Of a DNA stretch of 64,000 nt, positions 37,817 to 47,520 are shown in pieces. The stretch comes from Arbacia lixula (lineage: Eukaryota > Echinodermata > Echinoidea > Arbacioida > Arbaciidae). The notes under the pieces are model-generated. The model had not been told where the DNA came from. It did not search any database and saw only the letters and a list, made by a program, of their open reading frames with translations. The number at the start of each line of letters is the position of its first letter. Position 1 is the stretch's first letter. Both the position numbers and the translations under genes were made by a program. The DNA lies in NCBI GenBank assembly GCA_963669155.1, contig OZ022576.1, forward strand, positions 27,802,866 through 27,866,865, in the 5' to 3' direction.

Positions 37817-40568
37817 AAAAAATGAAATAAGGCTTGAAAATAATTTATTTTCGCCTTACCTTTTATTGCATTATTGTATCTTTCGACAGCCGACTGAAGG
37901 TGTTCAACTTGAGCTATTTGTTTCTTAAAGGAGTAGTGAAATTCTTCGAAGAGTATATCGCCGCCTGTTACCCCTGCAACCCGCCTTGGCTGAAATTGTG
38001 ACAGAACACGATATACAGCTGAATATGTTAATGGTGATCGAAGCACATTTCATATTCTATGATATGCGTATATAGTTATGTATATAATTTTGTACATTCT
38101 TCTTTCTGTATAACGACAATTGACATTGAAAAGTTCTAAGTGCACAATCTACTTTGGAGTTTAATAGAATTTAATGCGTTTTGGTGGCCTTTACAGCGCT
38201 TTAAATCAATTTAACAGGTTGTTGTGGGGTTTTTTTTTTTTATGCAGGAGCGTGTATACCCAGGTCGAAATTCCCATAGAAACCAGTAGAAACCAGTAGA
38301 GACCGTCTACTGGTTTCTACTGGTCCAGTAGAGTCTACTGGTCTGAAGAGGAACTACGAAATCAAACCAGTAGAAACCAGTAGAAACCAGTAGAGTCTAA
38401 TGTGTTGAAGACCAGTATAGAAACCAATAGAAACCAGTGAGATCTAATGGTTTGAGAAGGAGTGTGAAAAAAACAAAGTCAAACCAGTAGAAACCATTAG
38501 AGACCAGTGGATTCTAATGGTATTGAAGACCAGTAGAAAACATTAGAATCCACAGGTCTCTAATGGTTTCTACTGTTTTTGACCTTTTTTTACACTCCTT
38601 TTCAAACCATTAGATCTCACTGGTTTCTATTGGTTTCTACTGGTCTTCAATACCATTAGAACCCACTGGTCTCTATAATGGTTTCTACTGGTTTGACTTT
38701 TTTTTTCACACTCCTTCTCAACCATTAGATCTCACTGGTTTCTATTGGTTACTAATGGTCTTCAATACCATTATAATCCACTGGTCTCTAATGGTTTCTA
38801 CTGGTTTGACTTTGTTTTTTTCACACTCCTTCTCAACCATTAGATCTCACTGGTTTCTATTGGTTTCTACTGGTCTTCAATACCATTTGAATCCACTGGT
38901 CTCTAATGGTTTCTACTAGTTTGACTTTGTTTTTTTTCGCACTAATAGAAACTAGTGAGATATAATGTTTTGAAAAGGAGTGTGAAAAATTCAAAGTCAA
39001 ACCAGGAGAAACCATTAGAGACCAGTGAATTATACTGGTGGAGACCAGGATAAACCAATAGAAACCAGTAAGACCTAATGGTTTTAAAAGGAATGTCAAG
39101 AATTCAAAGTAAAACCAGTAGAAACCAATAGAAACCAGTGAGATCTAATGGTTTGAAAAGGAGTGTGAAAAATACAAAGTCAAACCAGTAGAAACCATTA
39201 GAGACCAGTGAATTCTCCTGGTCTTGGAGATCAGTAGAAACCAATAGAAACTAGTGAGATATAATGTTTGGAAAAGGAGTATGAAAAATACAAAGTCAAA
39301 CCAGTATAAACCAATAGAAACCAAAAGGAATGTCAAGAATTCAAAGTAAAACCAGTAGAAACCAATAGAAACCAGTGAGATCTAATGGTTTGAAAAGGAG
39401 TGTGAAAAATACAAAGTCAAACCAGTAGAAACCATTAGAGACCAGTGAATTCTACTGGTAATGGAGACCAGTAGAAACCAATAGAAACCAATAGAAATAG
39501 AGATGCTCATGAATATTCATGCATGCATTTACGTGTCCTAATTTTGTACTTTTAAACAGATAACCTCCACCTAACCAGATAAAAGGAATTTTACCAAGTA
39601 ATGATTTCAAGTTTAAACGTAAAATAGTGAATGTCACCTACTTAAGTGAAGACAATAATGATAACGACAACAAAAATGATCTTCTTAAATGTAAGTTAGA
39701 GTAACCAATATCTTATGAACCTTATAACCGTACTGCTATATATATGAAAGTCTGTGAAGGATAGAATAGGAATTAGGATAGGTATAGGATAGGATAGGAA
39801 TAAATAAAGGATAGGATAGGATTAGGTTAAAACGATAAGGAGATATGCCATAATTCGGATTATCATATACTAAATATAAATCGATATTTCATCAACATTT
39901 TTAATTTTGATTCCTATTGGTCTCCTGATGGCTCCAGTAGACCTATTCTACTAGTTTCTACTGGTATTCTGATGGATCCAGGAGAAATTGCTATTCTATT
40001 CTACTGGTATTTTTCTAATGGTTTCTACTGGAAATCATTTCACTTTCCATATTCAAACCAGTAGAAAAATTCCAGTAGAAACCAGTAGGAAGCTCTATTG
40101 GATCCAGTAGAGATTCCTACTGGTTTCTACTGGTATTCTACTGGTCTTCTATTGGTCTTGTATTGGATCCAGTAGAGATTTCTACTGGTTTCTACTGGTA
40201 TTCTACTGGTATTTTTCTAATGGTTTCTACTGGAAATCATTTCACTTTCCATATTCAAACCAGTAGAAAATTTCCAGTAGAAACCAGTAGAGATTCTAAT
40301 GGTTTTTCTCTACTGGTTTCTACTGGTTTTTCGTCCTGGGTAATCACAATATTTGCTCTACATTCACAACCAAACACATTTCATCTCATTATTCTCTATA
40401 TAGGGGACGGATTTTTGTACCTTAATCAGAAGTTCCGAAAAGTTATGAAAAGTCGGCTATCCGGGAAGTCAACCCCAGCTTTTTTTTTAAAAAAAATGTT
40501 ATTATTATTTATGAATATGCAAGTTTTACCTGATAAGAAGATTGCTGAGGGGAAAAGTTCTGAGCCAT
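30015..40568 (-). CDS. Amphiphysin-like BAR protein with Pro/Gly-rich tail, no SH3 (10 exons)
   Basis: Exons on the - strand: 40568-40530 (ATG), 37989-37860, 37378-37284, 34683-34591, 34379-34314, 33347-33309, 32783-32698, 31451-31376, 31061-30779 and about 30418-30015 (TAA). All have AG/GT edges and the phases fit, for about 436 residues. Exons 2-8 align in order with the BIN1 BAR domain: FEEFHYSFKKQ with FEQCVQNFNKQ, NVNDCLEEFYEDFWP with KLNECLQEVYEPDWP, DSDKVW with NNDLLW, LKKRDMKL with IAKRGRKL, and RGGFVIDIFKSVY with RVGFYVNTFQSIA. BAR domains dimerise and bend membranes. The tail has two 42-residue repeats with SPAPPKPSGEHGIGRGP, then a GGGSGGGGGRGRGRG run. The N-terminus is short (MAQNFSPQQSSYQ) without a clear amphipathic helix. 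The acceptors of exons 6 and 10 are the least certain. Function is inferred from the family only. Confidence 0.8.
30779..31061 (-). CDS. BAR gene exon 9: end of BAR and linker
   Basis: Starts ISGSILGMVTGLENIK, which fits the last BAR helix, then a basic GQGRHRRV and a Pro/Ala/Gly-rich linker (STPSPGMPSPAAPGAGGG). Ends in GTAAGC. Clearly GC-rich against its introns. Confidence 0.75.
31181..31267. repeat. (CA)n microsatellite, about 43 units
   Basis: Pure CA run in the intron between BAR exons 8 and 9. The poly-(VC) and poly-(TH) ORFs here are artefacts. Confidence 0.97.
31376..31451 (-). CDS. BAR gene exon 8
   Basis: Completes a split Gln codon with exon 7 and reads RGGFVIDIFKSVYTAQHDY, the BIN1-like RVGFYVNTFQSIAGLEENF segment. 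Ends CACAG before GTGAGG. Confidence 0.85.
31780..32709. repeat. 45-bp minisatellite, about 20 units, repeating a splice donor
   Basis: The unit on the - strand reads CTCTTCCAGCAGTGAGTT, then CTTGTTTGGATATCATAT, then TTAATACCA. It starts exactly at the 3' end of BAR exon 7, so each unit is a copy of CTCTTCCAGCA and its GTGAGT donor. Variants (ATCC or ATAC, ATTAAA or ATCAAA, TGAAAGAGTGATATTG) recur in the same order about every 8-9 units, a higher-order repeat. Because 45 is a multiple of three, both strands stay open for over 300 codons, but neither ORF is a gene. Confidence 0.95.
32698..32783 (-). CDS. BAR gene exon 7, donor at edge of minisatellite
   Basis: Reads LQEESDERRNKLKNVNDEMV then EDLTQLFQ and a split codon, aligning with the BIN1 segment that includes EEELIKAQKVFEEMNVDLQ. 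The donor is CAGCA before GTGAGT. Reading past the donor in this frame meets TGA at once. Confidence 0.8.
33309..33347 (-). CDS. BAR gene exon 6 (micro-exon)
   Basis: 13 codons, GRGTDKTALANIK, between ATACAG and GTATGG. An alternative acceptor 24 bases upstream would add eight in-frame codons. Confidence 0.6.
33348..34313. other. BAR gene intron 5, nothing recognised
   Basis: AT-rich, with a G run near 34222. No repeat shared with other parts of the window. Confidence 0.5.
34314..34379 (-). CDS. BAR gene exon 5
   Basis: 22 codons beginning KYLKKRDMKLTEGRV, the basic RGRKLVDYD-like segment of the BAR domain. Phase 0 at both ends. Confidence 0.75.
34591..34683 (-). CDS. BAR gene exon 4
   Basis: 31 codons, DSDKVWSIFTRHVHELGEPV then RRFKQLGVEAE, between TTAACAG and GTATGC. 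Aligns with the NNDLLWMDYHQKLVDQALL part of BIN1. Confidence 0.85.
34727..36948. mobile_element. AACAACAAAAA TIR element, 2.2-kb copy
   Basis: Inverted ends of about 200-230 bp run from AACAACAAAAAGAGTAAGTC and CACACAACAAAAAAGTAAGT inward through TTGGCAGGATTGTT-like and CATGAGTGAGCACA motifs, with TA on both sides. The interior carries repeated TTGAGTGAGCACA-like motifs: near 34885, 35075 and 35205, and inverted near 36280, 36450, 36612 and 36806. There is no transposase. It fills nearly all of the intron between BAR exons 3 and 4. A 744-bp relative is at 42554-43297. Confidence 0.8.
37284..37378 (-). CDS. BAR gene exon 3
   Basis: The split Glu codon is shared with exon 2, then AKSCMTNVNDCLEEFYEDFW and PQQKEYKVALK. 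It matches the ASKKLNECLQEVYEPDWPG part of BIN1. Confidence 0.85.
37625..37695. repeat. Short hairpin (CTGTTGGCCACGTGCCCCACCA)
   Basis: GCTGTTGGCCACGTGCCCCA is followed after about 16 bases by its near-perfect inverse. Small foldback in BAR intron 2. Confidence 0.75.
37756..37812. repeat. C-run, A-run and (TA)n tract
   Basis: Low-complexity tract of poly-C, poly-A and about 14 TA units, immediately downstream of BAR exon 2. Confidence 0.9.
37860..37989 (-). CDS. BAR gene exon 2: start of the BAR domain
   Basis: Reads PRRVAGVTGGDILFEEFHYS then FKKQIAQVEHLQSAVERYNN and AIK, ending phase 1 before GTAAGG. FEEFHYSFKKQ is the FEQCVQNFNKQ segment of BIN1 helix 1. Confidence 0.88.
38269..40340. mobile_element. 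2.07-kb TIR element made of CCAGTAGAAA repeats
   Basis: Ends CCCAGGTCGAAA and TTTCGTCCTGGG are inverse with one mismatch, flanked by TA. The body is built of dozens of 10-12-bp units (AAACCAGTAG, AACCATTAG, GAGACCAGTG) in alternating orientation: forward at about 38281-38560, reverse to 38935, forward to 39500, then a unique AT-rich core to 39915, then mixed to the right end. A longer period with TCACACTCCTTCTCAACC is overlaid. It sits in BAR gene intron 1. No coding capacity. Confidence 0.8.
39755..39835. repeat. GATAGGATAGG microsatellite
   Basis: Short tandem AGGATAG units within the unique core of the preceding element. Confidence 0.7.
40530..40568 (-). CDS. BAR gene exon 1 (start)
   Basis: ATG GCT CAG and so on gives MAQNFSPQQSSYQ, 13 codons, then GTAAAA. 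Phase 0 agrees with exon 2. It is the only in-phase start I could find upstream, so the model is plausible but not proven. Confidence 0.55.
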
Positions 40569-40954
40569 AGTTCCGGCGAAGGGTGAGTCACATCAGTATT
40601 TCTTAGATGTGCATCCTTATCTCTCTCTTTTTTTTTTTATATATATTCCTTTGGTATTATTGTGCTGATTGCATCTTGTTTATGCTGTCTCGGTCCGTCT
40701 TTAAGGCCTTCTTTAAACTTTAGCGGGAACCATGATTTATTGTGTAGCTTGTAAATGTGCAGTGCTGATGGAGCTTGTATTGAATGGCAATGATTGGGCC
40801 TCGTGCTATTGTTTCTAGATATTAGTTGCTACCTATACCATAACCAGTGAGCGTGCGCAATAAATGCGCGTTGGTGTTTCGTAATAAAGAGAGGTCCTTC
40901 AATAATTTACGCGCCTAAAATGTGTGCGCGAGCACGGTTGGGGCATAGATGTAT

Positions 40955-41101
40955 AAAGCGTTACCAGGAGCAGCCATATTGGAGTCGGACAAAACAATAA
41001 AAAACTGTGCATCAGACCATGAAAACAATGACTTTTCATGGTCTGATGCACAGGGTTTTTTTTTTGTTTTTTCTCCAATATGACTGCTCCTGTAAACGCT
41101 C
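40955..41101. repeat. 147-bp hairpin element
   Basis: AGCGTTACCAGGAGCAGCCA is inverted at the far end as TGACTGCTCCTGTAAACGCT. An inner perfect hairpin, GTGCATCAGACCATGAAAA and its inverse, has a loop of about 6 bases. Confidence 0.8.
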
Positions 41102-41358
41102 AATTATAGGTTGAGAGGTCTGAAGCTTATTAAAATCACCATGTTCAATAACTGTACTCCATGTGGTTAATTTTTTCATCGCCATCTTATTTTCAACAAA
41201 TGCATTTTAAGGCATTTCTTAAAATCACCCCACAATCAAACTCATTATTCTTCTCCTTTTAATATATTTGTTCCTTTTCTGAAGACAGAGGCTTGTCGTT
41301 ATACATGTACATGTATCTAATTCGTTGATTCATAAGCTATATTATTCTTAATTATGCC

Positions 41359-41758
41359 TTAAAGGGTTACAAAATTAGAAAAATAAGTTCCCACTACTCT
41401 ACGTAAAATCATCCACTAAAAACGAATTTCACATCTGTTTGCCGCCAAAAAGTCTTGTTTTTACGAAAATTTGAAAAATGCAAGCCTCCAGTGACGTCAG
41501 AGAAGTCAAAATGCCAGAGATTGTACGGAAGTCAACAATAGACCATTTTCGTGATGTATTCACAACTTTCCCCCTAACTTCGTAGTAACGCGTTATTGCA
41601 TTCATCTGTATCTTGTCATTCAGATTCAATGGATGGAATGCAATTTGAATCTATTACTTGTTGCTACTCGGACAAACCTCGGACAAGCTTTGGGGTTCCC
41701 ATTGGTAACATAATGTTTGAACGGCGTGAATAAAATTTTTTATTCACGCCGTTGGCCC
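41359..41758. mobile_element. TTAAAGGGTTAC foldback element, copy 2 (partial)
   Basis: Inverse of the long arm of 3031-3594, ending just past the central hairpin (TTTATTCACGCCGTTGGCC). The other arm is missing. Confidence 0.75.
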
Positions 41759-41784
41759 CCGTGTAGTATGTTTCCGAAATTGTG

Positions 41785-41820
41785 GTGTATTGTGTGTGTG
41801 TATGTGTGTGTGTGTGTGTG

Positions 41821-41872
<52 letters not shown>
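41785..41872. repeat. (TG)n microsatellite
   Basis: Long TG run with a few interruptions. Adjacent ORFs are artefacts. Confidence 0.95.
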
Positions 41873-41873
<1 letters not shown>

Positions 41874-41956
41874 CGTTTTAATTGAAAGAAATAAAAACAG
41901 AAAACACACATGTATTTGGTATATAAGAGTATATCTTAAGGGTAATCGAAGTTATC

Positions 41957-42026
41957 TTTGTGATTTTCAAGAACGTCTTAAGATTATACAGGTGTATAAT
42001 CTTAAGACGTTCTTGAAAATCACATT
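41957..42026. repeat. Perfect hairpin, about 30-bp arms
   Basis: TGTGATTTTCAAGAACGTCT then TAAGATTATACA is followed after G by its exact inverse. Arms are identical, so it is recent or under constraint. Confidence 0.85.
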
Positions 42027-42229
42027 TCCGGCAGGCAGGCAGTCGAATAAATCAAAGAGAATACGAGTTTTTTGTATGATAGGAACGTGTATTTTCGCGA
42101 GGAGGGCAGCGAGGCGGAGGAGGAATGGAGGCAGAGTTGAAATAAGGGTGGAGGGGAAAGAGGGGCGGGGTAATGAAATGGAGGAGGACGAGAGGCTGTG
42201 GAGAGACGATAATTTTACTCTCTTCCCGA

Positions 42230-42435
42230 TGTTTTCCTCCTCCTTCTCTTCCCTTTCTGCTATGCCCCCCCCCCCCCTTTGTCCGCCATTTTCTTCATCC
42301 ACCGTTCCCTCCTATTCCTTTCATATCCCCCTCCAATTCCTCCTCTAACCACTCCCTCCATTTCCCCCTCACACCCACTCGTCACGCCCCCCCCCCTTCC
42401 CCACCCCACTCTTTCCCCTCCTCCTCTCACCAGTC
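42230..42435. repeat. C/T-rich polypyrimidine tract
   Basis: Strongly pyrimidine-biased + strand with C runs. ORFs on both strands follow from composition. Confidence 0.8.
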
Positions 42436-42553
42436 CCTTATTATTTTGTATACACAATTGGCACAAATTGTGTAAATGTACTGTGAGAGAGAATGGGAGC
42501 GAGACCAGACATCCTTCACCAGCACTCGATTGTAATGACATGTACATGTACTA

Positions 42554-43297
42554 AACAACAAAAAAAGTAAGTCCCCCCTTTTTCTCAACCGCATAACTTT
42601 TTAACCAGGAGGTTATGGACAAAATAATTTGGCAGGGGTGTTGCTACACTCATTGGCTAACTTTCATGTGAAAATGATATTGATCGGTCCAGTCATGCAT
42701 GAGCGAGCAAACGCTAAAGGCAAAAATGTGACTTTTCAAAAGTCACAAGGGTGATTGTTTATGAGGTACATTTTGGCATGTCTTGTGCAATTTTTAAAGT
42801 GTATCCACTCAACCATGATACAAAAATGACTTCTTACGTCCATGTAACAGGTCATGTTACATCTTTATCAAAATATCCTGAGTTTTATTTTTTCACTAAA
42901 ATAAAGGGTTTAAAAAAGTTTCAAACTCAAGAGGAATGGGTATTTTTTAAATGGTGCTCACTCAACCGAACAATGGGGTAAGTGTCGGGATAGGTGTCAG
43001 TGTGTCAAGAGAGGGATGATAAAATATGAAAGAATACAAATTATGCACCAGAAATAGAATTCATTTAAAAATTATATGACAGAATCCAAAAAATTACCCT
43101 TGTGACTTTTGAAAAGTGACAATTTTGCCTTTAATGTGTGCTCACTCAAGAATGACCGATTGGATTCATGTGATTTTCACACGAAAGTTAGTCAGTAGGT
43201 GAAGTAACAATCCTGCCAAGTTATGTTGCTGAAAACCACTTCAATAAAATGTAATGCTATTTTGCATAGTTGGGAAACTTACTTTTTTTGTTGTGTT
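42554..43297. mobile_element. AACAACAAAAA TIR element, 744-bp copy
   Basis: The same ends as 34727-36948 (AACAACAAAAAAAGTAAGTC; inverse AACACAACAAAAAAAGTAAG) with TA each side, the same subterminal blocks (GACTTTTCAAAAGTCAC, GTGCTCACTCAA) and a much shorter core. Confidence 0.8.
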
Positions 43298-44549
43298 TAG
43301 TTTCTCACCCACACTCAATCACATACATGTTCTCCTTTCTATATAAACCTCTTCCCCATTCTCTTTTTCATCATCATCTTCATCCGTCTTCTATATGACC
43401 ATATTAATTGCATGCAGGATATGTACTACATGTACATGAGATGTGTACTGCAGACATCCACGTCACACGATCAAATAGAAATCAGCTGTGCATGTACTTT
43501 GATGTCATCCCACATTTCATAAACCATGGCAAATCATTTACATCATAGATAAACAGTACACCATTAGCACGTACGAGGCGATACAATTCAAATTTTAATT
43601 TACCAACTATAGAAATTGGCATCTCCTCAAGTATTGTTGTCAAACAACATTTGCCTCAATGGCTCTGATAAAAATTGCATTTCCTGTGGGCAACATGCAT
43701 TCAGTATGTGTATACATGCATACAATAGGCTCCATGAAGAAGAAATTAATATGCATGTACTACAGTAGTTAAATTTTTTCCTTGTTTCAAACTGTGAAGA
43801 CAACTGATGTGTGACATCACAGGATGAAAGTGCCAAAATGACTACCTAGTGATGTGATCATACAAGAGAATTTTAATGAGTGCCCACTGCTTAAAACTAG
43901 CCAGATTGGACATTGTGTAATCCACTGACATTTTACCTGATGCATCATATTACAGGAGGCTTTTTCTGACTGTTTAATTATTGTTCATGTACATAACACA
44001 TGATTTTACATAATGCAGTAATGCATTAATCGGTCAATTGCTTGAAATTGATTTTAGAGTTTTAAAATCAAGACACATTTTTTTATGAAGATTAGTCTCG
44101 ATAACTTGTACTCATTGCACAATAAACTGTATATGTACAATCTCAACATTTCCACCCCCCCCCCCCAACTCTAAATCTCTGTCACATAAACAAAAAGGCA
44201 TAAACATTTGTTTAAACGCATCAACATACTTATTAATATTATCAACTTCCAATGAAGTTGAACCGAGTGATACTTGATCTTGGCCCATTCTGGAAAAATA
44301 ATAATTTCACACTGATGATGGTCGATGGACATTCCTTTTCCATACAGGCAACATGATTTCCACAATGCCAACATATCTAATCTTTAACATAGAAAAACCT
44401 CATCGATTTTCATTCCTGTCACCTCAATAGAGTTCACTTCACAGATACAGTGTACTCCAACATGCACTCAGGCAATGCTCCAGATATACACCCACATGTG
44501 CTTTCACACTTTGTACACTGTCTTTCATTTCTAATGTCCCAATTAAGCG
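43298..44549. other. Non-coding, AT-rich
   Basis: Region downstream of COX14, probably including its 3' UTR. No other feature recognised; a C run at 44155-44167. Confidence 0.4.
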
Positions 44550-44750
44550 CTATGTATTAACAGCTCCTGTCTGTGCGACTGGCTCGGCCACATCCACGTT
44601 TCCTTTCGGTAGCGTTTGCTGGTCTTTAGGCTTTGATACGAGTCTGTAGTATCTTAGTCCGAGTGACCCAGTCCCGTAAAGGGTCAAGGTCACCATGGAC
44701 AAGGTGAAACCCCTGTACAGGAAATCCATGACCTTTTTAGATGTCGACAT
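44550..44750 (-). CDS. COX14: COX14, cytochrome c oxidase assembly factor
   Basis: 66 residues in one coding exon. MSTSKKVMDFLYRGFTLSM then VTLTLYGTGSLGLRYYRL lines up with human COX14 (a K-hydrophobic start, the YKTFSTSMMLLTVYG core). One membrane segment covers about residues 14-31, followed by a basic, then polar, tail. COX14 is a small inner-membrane protein of mitochondria that works with COA3 to stabilise newly made COX1 and couple its translation to complex IV assembly. The tail is longer than in mammals (about 57 residues in human). The exon begins at about 44811 after AAACAG, so a short 5' UTR precedes the ATG. No duplicates are seen. Confidence 0.85.
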   Translation of the reverse strand: MSTSKKVMDFLYRGFTLSMVTLTLYGTGSLGLRYYRLVSKPKDQQTLPKGNVDVAEPVAQTGAVNT

Positions 44751-45159
44751 CTTCAGTGTTGGGGAGAGTGGTAGATGGTGAAATCAGCCACAAGCTGTCA
44801 AGAGTCTGCTGCTGTTTACAGAATATGGGGAAAACCTGATGTGAGAAATATGGAGCAAAATGAAAAATTATAAGCCAACATTTCTTTTTTCAATTTGAAA
44901 AATACGCAACATTTCTTTTTGCAATTGCATGCACACAGCACTGCACTGACACAATGCACTAGTTACTAGAATATAGTCAAGTCTCGATCCTTACTTCACT
45001 ACCGGTATTCACCTCTCAGTATATATAATAAGAGTAAGGAGTTGATTACCGCCAGATGTATAAAAAAAAAATAGCTCAGGAATACAGTATAAACAAATAA
45101 CATGGGCACAATTGTGAGGTTTACGACGGGTCGTCCAAACCACGACGAAATATTATCCA

Positions 45160-45303
45160 TAGACTGTGTGTGTACAACGGATAGATCGTCTGCACAGCGA
45201 TTCGGAGACCGCTGATTGGGCAATCGCGCAGATCACGTCATGACCACGTGGCTGCCTTCGGACTGCGTGTGGAAGTATCGATAGCGATAACGATATCCTG
45301 TCA
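45160..45303. repeat. Repeat shared with 12186-12440, inside the COX14 intron
   Basis: Inverse-oriented copy carrying CGATAGCGATAACGATATCC, GATCACGTCATGACCACGTG and GACCGCTGATTGGGCAATCG. Confidence 0.55.
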
Positions 45304-45535
45304 CATTGTGTACGCAGGAAATGGTCTTGGTTCGTGATCGGATCGCTCCAGTATCGATCAAAAATTATCGAAACTCTGCAATTTCATGCATATTGACTCA
45401 CGGTCCTAAAACCCGGAAGCCAATTGACTTTGTACATGTTGCGATAGACTCTACAAATTCCAACAAACACGATGCGGGGGTGACACTAATTCGTACGATT
45501 TTGACGGAAAAGCAAGAAGCAAGAAATTCGCTTAC

Positions 45536-45620
45536 CTGTGCGGTATCGGTGAGAAAATAGATCCTCTGAGAATACCTTTCAAAATTCATATAAAATATAG
45601 GAAAGTGAAATTCTAGGTCG
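45536..45620 (-). other. COX14: Probable non-coding first exon and promoter side of COX14
   Basis: The - strand reads GATACCGCACAG before GTAAGC, a strong donor pairing with the acceptor at about 44811. The upstream end is not defined. The local sequence is richer in CpG than its surroundings. There is no coding sequence. Confidence 0.4.
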
Positions 45621-45959
45621 ATTTTGGTACGAGGTGATAGAGAATTTCACACTTAATTTGGTGGAATACTGTGTGGGGACATAGAAGGCTTGCACTGCGC
45701 ATGCTTACTATATTTTCATCCATAAATTGGCGCTCGGCAGTGGCTGGATGACGTCATGTAATAACCAAAAATGTACACGACCGCTAGCGACCGTGCTCCA
45801 CTATCTGTTGTACACAACTTGTCGATGTGCAAACCTAGCTCCTGCATCTTGTAGCCTATACAGACCGGAGACCGCTGTCCGCATCACAGCTCATGCATTT
45901 AATTCATGGCGTGCTCACTGACAGAGACATTGCAAACTCAAGTACGTAACGGGCAATAC

Positions 45960-46162
45960 GATTACGAATGTCAAGTCCCTTAAATTGTTGGTGAACGAAG
46001 CAGCAAGCAAGAGGCCACCAGGCCTCATCTGGCACAGTTGAGAACTCCAATGGTTGATGCAATTTAATGTATATATTCATATTTTATATCTGATTGTAAG
46101 CGCTGTGATACTTTTTGTGTATAGCGCAGATAAATAACCATTATTATTATTATTATTATTAA
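45960..46162 (+). mobile_element. Retroposon 3' end with (ATT)n tail
   Basis: GTAAGCGCTGTGATACTTTT then TGTATAGCGCAGATAAATAA and a run of about seven ATT units. This GCGCT...ATAAATA plus microsatellite tail is the common 3' end of LINE/SINE copies in invertebrate genomes. The 5' limit is uncertain. Confidence 0.5.
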
Positions 46163-47185
46163 GTATACCTGTACATATATGTTGATGCTACAAGAAGTGG
46201 AGTTCGAACATAAACAAGGACAGTTTTTAACTTTTCCTGAAAATGTTTGAGCTATGGCTGAAAAATTTAAATAACTTTCTCAGAAAAGCATACTGCTGAT
46301 TCTTGCCCCATTTCCAATTTTATAAGTTTTGCAAATGGGCCACCCTGATGACGTGACAGGGATTACAGACCGATGTTTTACATAAAATAGTCGAGTTATG
46401 GAGTGTTTTTTATTTCCTGAATCATAACTATTTTGTGTTACTTTGTCAGCTGTTGAGTGAACAAAGTCAAAGCCAAAGGACCTGGGGAAACGGTTGTAAC
46501 ACCCCACTTAACTTTAAAAATTACTTCTTAAGTACATGTAATTCACAATTAAAGTCAAAGCCAAAGCCAAAGAAAGGACCTGGGAAACGGTTGTAACATT
46601 CACAATTCTTTGTCAAAACTTAGTGAATGCTACCAGGGAACATCTTCACTTTGCTTAAAACCTCATTTATCTTATAAATTGGTACTGGTGCCCACAAAAC
46701 TAACTACTAACTTTTGTAATGACGTGCACTTGAACGATCCCAGCTGGCCGAGGCGAGGCGATATCAGCCGGAGAAAGAGGTTTAGAGAATAACGCGTCTG
46801 CTGTTCCCCCGACGTTGCGGCTACGCTGGTTAGTTTTTGTCCGCTCAGGCACGCAAGGCGACGACGAGCAAAGACTCCGGACGCGGGCAGCTTTCTAAAT
46901 AATTCGTGAGCTGCAAAATTAAAAAGAAAAGACATTATCATTGGTGCATTGGCATTAAAGGCATTCACTAAATATATAGTACAGGTATTTCTGTAATTGT
47001 GTTAATGATAATATACCTTTTTGTTGTTTTGATCGTTCGAGGCTCTTTGATTAGAGTAGTTTACATCACTGGATTACGCACGAGCCCGAATAATGAAGAT
47101 AGCAAAGATTTATGCGAAAAAAGAGTTGCCAATTTTAAGATTTAAGCTGACCTTAAAAGAACCTCAGTCTGTTCTCAGTTTGCAA
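46163..47185. other. Non-coding, nothing recognised
   Basis: Contains a doubled block (CAAAGGACCTGGG.AAACGGTTGTAAC at 46475-46500 and 46572-46598). Otherwise featureless. Confidence 0.4.
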
Positions 47186-47335
47186 TTTGAAATTTGAAGT
47201 TTATTAATTATTTCTGTCGACCCCTTTTGAGATATGAAAAAATACATAATAAATTGAACAATACAATTTATGATACACACATATGTTTTTTTTTTAAGGA
47301 AAAGAAAAAAAGACAAGAAAACAGTATGTAGGCTT
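47186..47335. repeat. Uninterrupted copy of the Tc1 target repeat
   Basis: Runs from TTTGAAGTTTATTAATTATT through CACACATATGTTTTT to the A/G-rich tail, matching both flanks of the Tc1 element at 7446-9142 with a single TA where that element sits. Confidence 0.65.
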
Positions 47336-47423
47336 ATTGATGGGGGACCATTCTCGTCGCACTCACGATTGGAGAGGAAAAATACTATTTAGAAAATAGT
47401 ACAACTTCCAGTAACCCCGTGTG

Positions 47424-47520
47424 GTTGTATTCTTTCAGATAATTGACCTACATGTACTTATGGGGTCAAGAAAGAAAGTGAAAAAGAGGAGAGGTGAATT
47501 TTTATATTGTATAATACTTA
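47424..47520 (+). repeat. Dispersed repeat (TTGTATTCTTTCAG type)
   Basis: Same family as 18222-18300 and, inverted, 4570-4665. Between here and 48717 there is AT-rich unique sequence with no supported gene. Confidence 0.45.

Noticed and set aside
38857-39336. ORFs rich in FYWFLL/TGL repeats
   Set aside because: Translations of the CCAGTAGAAA units, not proteins.
41782-42554. Long overlapping ORFs on both strands
   Set aside because: Explained by the (TG)n tract, a perfect palindrome and a polypyrimidine tract.
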